From: Diospyros lotus
Lineage: Eukaryota; Streptophyta; Magnoliopsida; Ericales; Ebenaceae
Direction of reading: 5' to 3'
NCBI RefSeq assembly: GCF_014633365.1
Contig: NC_068339.1
Location: forward strand, 31,877,316-31,941,315
DNA: 64,000 nucleotides
How positions within the stretch are numbered: the first letter of the stretch is position 1; the number at the start of each line of letters is the position of its first letter. Below, piece by piece: positions 59,051 to 64,000 of the stretch. The position numbers and the translations under genes are program-made. The notes under the pieces are model-generated. The model ran no database searches and was not told the origin of the DNA. It worked only from the letters and a program-made list of their open reading frames with translations.

Positions 59051-60224
59051 TGTTGTTTTGCTCTTTGTTATGGTATTGATGATGAAAAAAAATATTATTT
59101 TTAAGATGAAAAATATTGTCTAAATGGTTCTTTATTTGGTGCGTCTATATCATTTTATAAGCACATAAATGAAAATCAATTTCATCATAAAAATAAATTT
59201 CATCCAATGCCAAAATCTCGTTCTCAAAATTCTTGATGGCATTCGAAAAATCAAGTTTTTATGTCAAAAGAATCAATTAAAATTGTTGTATCAAATTTGG
59301 TCTTTAAAAACAAACCAATGTTTTTAAAATGCAAGGCCAAGCTATCAACTACCTTTGTTATCCAGTCAATCGCTTGAGCTCACACTTTCGACCGACTACC
59401 CTAGCCAGTTAATTGGTCAAATGCATGCTCTCGGCCAAGCACAGTCAACTGCTACAACATAAAATCCGATCGACCGACTTCGACCCTGTCAACTGTTTTT
59501 GTTATGCTGATCGAGTGTTCCTTTAGGGTTTGCTCTAACTGGTCGACCGTTATCATCGCAGATGTCTTTAACAGCTAATTTTGCAAATCATTTATGGCGA
59601 CCAACAGCTCCATTAACGGCTATTAAATTCAAATGTTAGGTGAAACCTATAAATACCAGACAGATGGTACATTTGGAGGGTTAGAGAAACCATTACAAGT
59701 TTCAAATTTTACAATCTTAATCAAGTGCTCTAGTGATTCTAAATTTTCTCTCAAAAGGCTTTATATATCATTTTATGGCATTTGCTCAAGCCTCTGTGTT
59801 TAATTTTTGAGAGAGAATTATAAATAAAATATTTATCTCTCAGATCATCTCTCATTGTAAAAATTCATTGTACATTGCCTAGTAAAGTTGCTAGAGGGCC
59901 TATTTTGTTAAGTAGGAGGTTATATTCTAGTTGTGATACTAGAGGGCCTACTTGGGACCAAGTTGTAGGTTTTAGTGAATGTTTTGAAATCCTTAGTGAA
60001 GAGCTAAGGTAGTAAATTAGGCCGTTTGAGCTTAACTACTATAAATCAATTGCGTTACTTTCATACTTATCTTTCATATTCGTTTAAACATCATTCCCAT
60101 TCACCATAGTTTTGCACTAAAACTTCATCAATTGTCTAAATTTTTAAACTTAATCAAATTTTTAAAATCACCCAACCTCCCCCATCTTGGGTGTGTGATG
60201 CCATTACCTACACAATCTAAACAC
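59051..60224 (+). mobile_element. 3' LTR of the right-arm retroelement
   Basis: It starts TGTTGTTTTGC after the polypurine tract. It contains GTCAACTG/CGACCG words, a TATAAATACC box at about 59,648, and ends near CACAATCTAAACA (about 60,223), where the homologous left-arm LTR also ends. The length, about 1.17 kb, suits a copia LTR. No reverse transcriptase was found, so the element may be non-autonomous. Confidence 0.6.
59648..59657 (+). promoter_or_regulatory. TATA box of the right-arm LTR
   Basis: CTATAAATACC lies at this position within the LTR, about 575 bp before its end. It is a plausible element promoter. Confidence 0.4.
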
Positions 60225-61708
60225 AAAAGTATTTGCACTTTGAACTGTTTCCTTCTTCCACTATTGGAGACTTCAAGTTGTAGCAGCTAGTCGAGACAAC
60301 AAATGGGTCTACAAAGAGGCACAACCTAGCCTCTCATGAGTTGTGCCTTTGTATTTTGGGTTTATAATATACAACTTTTAAAGTTTTATTTTGGAAGAAC
60401 TTGTATTCTAACGAATTTGTATATATATATATAAATATTTTTAATTAATTTTATAATTTTAAAATACTGTATAACAATTAAAAATAAAACTAATAATTAT
60501 GGCAACTAAGCATTAAATAGCTGAAACTTTTCATTGGGACTTCACATCGCCATTGTACTTTCTTGAATCTTGTGATTTTATAATTATTATATTAATATTT
60601 ATTAGTTTGGCATTTTTACCATAATTAATATATTTAACATATTTTTCTTACCTTTTTAACATGAAAATAGGTTTTTCTTAAAAAAAAAAAAAAAAAAAAC
60701 TAACACCAAAACTAACTATAATTGAATATGAAAATAATGAATATAAACTGATTCTATATATTTTATATTTTTTAATAAATCTCATATATTCTTAAAAGTA
60801 AAAAAATTTTCTAAAAATTATTTAGTAAGATAGCATGAAATATACAAGTTATAAATTGAGTTCTTGGAATGAGAGAGAATAAAATTTATTCTGTAAAATA
60901 ACATCAAATATAAGACCTCCTAAATTACTAGCCTTAGTTACACAAGGAACAACATAAATTTCTTTCATTGAGCAATATCAAATATATGACTTATAGATTA
61001 AGTTTATAATGGAAAAATAATTTTCTTATACAAGAAATTAAATAAATTAAAAATTGCAAAAATATAAAACATTAAACATAAAATAAGAAAGACCAACTCC
61101 CCTTCCTACAAAAAAGGACAAGTTAGATCTAGATTCAAAATTGCAAAAACAAGAAAAGGAAGAAAAAAGAATAAAAAGTAAAAGAATACAAAAAGATAAT
61201 TAAAATAAAAAGAACAAATAATTATGAAAATGGAAAAGAAAATGGTAAAATGAAGATCTAAATAAAAACCAAAAATAAAAGAAAGACACTCATTTCACAG
61301 CATGCACAGTTCCATAGCAAGCAAAATATGCAGCCACAAAGAAAGAAAAGAAACTTCTCCTCCACTAGTATCTAACATTAAATGTGATGAGACATTCTAA
61401 AATGCAATGATACAACAAAACTATTATTTTATCTATCCTCTTTTCCAAGTCTCTAAATCATACCCATACCCATACCCATACCCATACATTCTCACGAAGT
61501 CACAAACAAGTTACATTTTCTTCCTCTGTTATCTTCATACATACATGAACAACTAGTTAGAATTCTTCCTCAACTAGCTCAATCTGCTCTGTTTATTATT
61601 GCTCCCCTACATCTTGGTAAGCTCCACTCTCTCTTCTCTCTCCCTCTCCCTACATCACTGATGTACATAACATATAGCTTTTCTTATTTTTGCATATTCC
61701 AATAACTC
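60225..61708. other. Non-coding part of right arm between retroelement and hAT
   Basis: AT-rich, paired in reverse with 53,965-55,439. It contains a run of A (60,680-60,700) and an ATACCC repeat. No gene is visible. Confidence 0.6.
61469..61496. repeat. ATACCC hexanucleotide repeat
   Basis: Four units occur here. The homologous spot in the left arm (about 54,146) has two units (TATGGG on that strand). Confidence 0.8.
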
Positions 61709-63690
61709 TTGTGTACACAACAATTTGTGATGGCTTTTGGGAAGAGAAAATTCAAGGAACCAGTTGAGTTGCAAGAATGTTCAAGTGAAGATAGAGAAGC
61801 TGCAGATACTGATGAAGTGTCTAAAGAACAATCACGTCTATGTGTATCACAGGAAGAGCTTACAAAAGTAAGTTATAATTCAAAATCAAAGCCATTGGAG
61901 GAGGAGGTTACCATATGCAGTGCTATATAAGGTAACAATCCGAGAGGCTCAAAAACTTGGCAAAGTAAAAACTGCAAAATACAAAAGAATAACTCATATA
62001 AAAGAATATATTATCATTTTTTTTGTCCTCCACTTGGAAAGAAGGCAGGGATACAAAGATGTTCTGAAATGATAAATAATAGGACTGAATATGAAAAATT
62101 AAGAAAGAGAGTTCAAGAGGCAGAATAGGCAGGTGTGTGTCTCTCTCTTAGGAATTCTAGAATCATTAAAAAGGAAAAACCACAACCAGGAAATCAAATT
62201 GAAGAATCTTTAGGTATGATGAGGAGAGATGTTGTGGATTTACAAGTGATGAAGGCATTGTGTGCCAATGGAATTCAATTCAATGTTTTAAGAAACCCTC
62301 AATGGAGTGAGATTGTAAGAGAAATCAACCAAGTTATAATTCTCCTTCATATGAAAAGGCAAGAATAACATTGTTGGATAAATGTAAAAGGAGTGTTGAG
62401 AAGGATTTAGGACCAATAAAAGAGACATAGTATCATCAGGGGATTTTGATAGTTTTTGATGGTTGGTCAAATGTCAAGCACTAGCCACTAGTTAATGTTC
62501 TACCAGTGAATAGCAGAGAAGCTATCTTCGTGTATGCTGATGATTTTTTTGGTATTGAAAAAATAGGGGCAGCTATCTCACAGTATTTGCTGAAAGCTAT
62601 TGAAGAAATTGGTGCATCCAAAGTTCTTCAAGTGGTTACTAACAATGTTTGTCAATTACAAATTGGCAGGAAAGGAAATTGAAAAGGTACACAAGCATAT
62701 TTTTTTTGGTCCCCTTGTGTTGTTGTGCACACATTGAATTTGGTATTTAAGGATTTTGCTAATTCATTTGAGTGGTTGAAGAGCACATACAAGAAGGGAA
62801 AAGCTATAGTTACATACTTTGTTAACCATTCACAATCTTCAACAATTTTTAGAAGTAATTCAAGACTTGACTTGCTTAAAAGTTGGCAAGACAAGATTTG
62901 CCTCCCATTACATCATGTTGAAGAGGATAATAGATTGTAGGGAGGCACTTGCTGCAACAATTTTTCAAAAAACATGGAAAGAATGGGTGAAAAGTGGGGA
63001 TGAAAGAACAAGAACAATGGGTGCTCTAGTTTCTAATCCTATAATTTGTGAAGAATTTTGGGAAGAAGTTGAAAATATTATCACCATTACCAAACCAATT
63101 TATTTGCTAATCAAAGTTTCTAGTGGTGATGGTGCTAAGATGGGAGAAATGTATGAAAGAATGGATGTTATGCTTGGAGAAATAAAAGATATCATGAAGG
63201 AAAACAAGTATGCAAGCGATTATCCTGAAATGGAAACAATCGTGTTGGCTAGGTGGGAGAAAATGAACATTCCAATGCATTGTCTTGGGTTTGCTTTGAG
63301 TCCTAAGTTTTATAACCTTCATTATCTTCAAAAACCGGCCCCTGGAAGAGTGTTCCTAGAAGGTCTCCAAATCTGGACAGAGAAGTTATTTCATGTGTTA
63401 TGGAATATTTTCCAAGAATTGCTGAAAGTGAGGAAGAACATAAACTTTTACGTGAACAATTTGCTATTTTTCAAATGAAGAAAGGATTATATGCAATGGA
63501 AGCAGCTCAAATGGATGTTGTAACAGTGGATGCAATTGATTGGTAGTCCACATATGGCTCAGAGACTCCAGATTTGGTAGAGGTAGCAAAAAAGGTATTA
63601 TCACAGCCAGTAAGTAATTCTTCTACTAAAAGAAATTGGAGCACATTTTCTTACATTCAGTGTTAAAAGGAATAGATTAAATTGCACAAG
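61709..63690 (+). pseudogene. hAT transposase with DUF659 domain, copy B
   Basis: This is the uninterrupted counterpart of copy A. Blocks in order: MAFGKRKFKEPVELQECSSE (about 61,730), RNSRIIKKEKPQPGNQIEES (62,135-62,368), FDGWSNVK (about 62,455), IGAAISQYLLKAIEEIGASK (about 62,560), NLVFKDFANSFEWLKSTYKK (62,725-62,800), SGDERTRTMGALVSNPIICE and YASDYPEMETIVLARWEKMN (62,990-63,300). Then comes the dimerisation region with AIDW, a TAG stop in place of the second TGG, and TYGSETPDLVEVAKKVLSQP (63,480-63,620). Several stops and frameshifts make it non-functional. It retains a MMRRDVVDLQVMK insert missing from copy A. The last exon tail present in copy A (47,304-47,518) is absent here. Confidence 0.85.
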
Positions 63691-63747
63691 AGCTAATAAG
63701 CTAGTGTTTATTCACTCAAACATTAGACTTCAATCACGTTTCTTGGA

Positions 63748-64000
63748 GCACATTTTAATCAGTAAAATCGCATAAAATTTGGATTTTAATTATGCTTTAA
63801 ATTTTGAATACCATGTTTTGATGTAAACTAACAATTGATTTGTGATAACTTTAAAATCGCATAAATTACGCAAACTAACAATTGATTTGTGATAACTTTA
63901 ACCATGTTTTGATTATGGATGGATAAATGATGATAAATGAACTTAATATTTGAAATTTTCATATTATTTAGTATTTTTGAAATTAATAGATGAAGTAATT
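63748..64000. other. AT-rich end of window
   Basis: Past the inverted repeat. It contains two copies of TAACAATTGATTTGTGATAACTTTAA (about 63,828 and 63,877) as a short direct repeat. No gene is visible. Confidence 0.6.

Larger units (their letters stand above)
57585..63747 (+). repeat. Right arm of giant inverted repeat
   Basis: It is the reverse partner of 47,519-57,115. It has no LINE insertion and includes about 650 bp (58,735-59,385) missing on the left. The homology ends at TTTCTTGGA (about 63,747), where the left arm goes on into the hAT tail and the right does not. Confidence 0.85.

Noticed and set aside
61469..61496. ATACCC repeat as an interstitial telomere
   Set aside because: The plant telomere unit is CCCTAAA; this hexamer differs and has only four copies.
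1..64000. CRISPR arrays, operons, prokaryotic regulatory sites, tRNA or rRNA genes
   Set aside because: None seen; the direct repeats present are transposon-derived and the sequence is plant nuclear DNA.

Overview
This window is plant nuclear DNA, most likely from an eudicot with a repeat-rich genome. The evidence is plant Ty1-copia and Ty3-gypsy LTR retrotransposons, plant RTE-type LINEs, DUF659 hAT transposases, GC-rich hAT-like MITEs and one intron-split gene of a plant START-domain family. I cannot name the species. Only one host gene is visible. Almost everything else is transposable-element sequence, mostly decayed and nested, and most open frames here are chance frames inside repeats.

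Left part (1-30.7 kb). A gag fragment of a Ty3-gypsy element opens the window on the minus strand. A minus-strand Ty1-copia element then occupies about 618-23,254. Its 3' LTR is split by a gypsy solo LTR (B1, 1976-7124), which itself carries another solo LTR (A1, 2648-5088). Its pol remnants lie at 7.8-10.7 kb. A stack of further LTRs (C with B2 and D inside it, then G' and G) separates pol from the copia primer-binding site and partial 5' LTR at 22.7-23.25 kb. A gypsy 5' LTR (A2, 23,255-28,301, carrying solo LTR C2) follows, then another LTR-like block (28.6-30.2 kb). Several insertions were placed to the base by their 5-bp target-site duplications.

Middle (30.2-37.5 kb). A SIRE-like copia gag remnant, its primer-binding site and its long LTR run on the minus strand. 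The LTR is interrupted by solo LTR B3 (30,804-33,236) and contains a 1.4-kb tandem duplication. A hAT-like MITE lies at 36,504-37,331.

Host gene (37.6-45.6 kb, minus). Four consecutive exons encode the START lipid-transfer domain and C-terminal tail of a protein of the Arabidopsis At4g14500/At3g23080 type. All four are open and join in frame; one intron has a GC donor. The 6.1-kb intron holds an RTE LINE that was split by a deleted copia element. The N-terminal exons were not found.

Right part (46-64 kb). A very large inverted repeat (left arm about 47.52-57.12 kb, right arm about 57.59-63.75 kb, spacer about 0.47 kb) carries two decayed copies of a DUF659 hAT transposase gene and two copies of a plant retroelement ORF with its LTR. 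Only the left arm carries a near-complete RTE LINE (48,322-52,748, 12-bp duplication). That LINE in turn carries a hAT-like MITE (50,266-51,478, 8-bp duplication). The order of events is therefore readable: inverted duplication, then LINE, then MITE.

I found no tRNA or rRNA genes, no CRISPR array and no prokaryotic features. I do not see a clearly new biological system. The points most worth following are the long inverted repeat next to, and possibly inside, the START gene, the nested insertion record, and a segment shared between a gypsy LTR and a hAT-like MITE.
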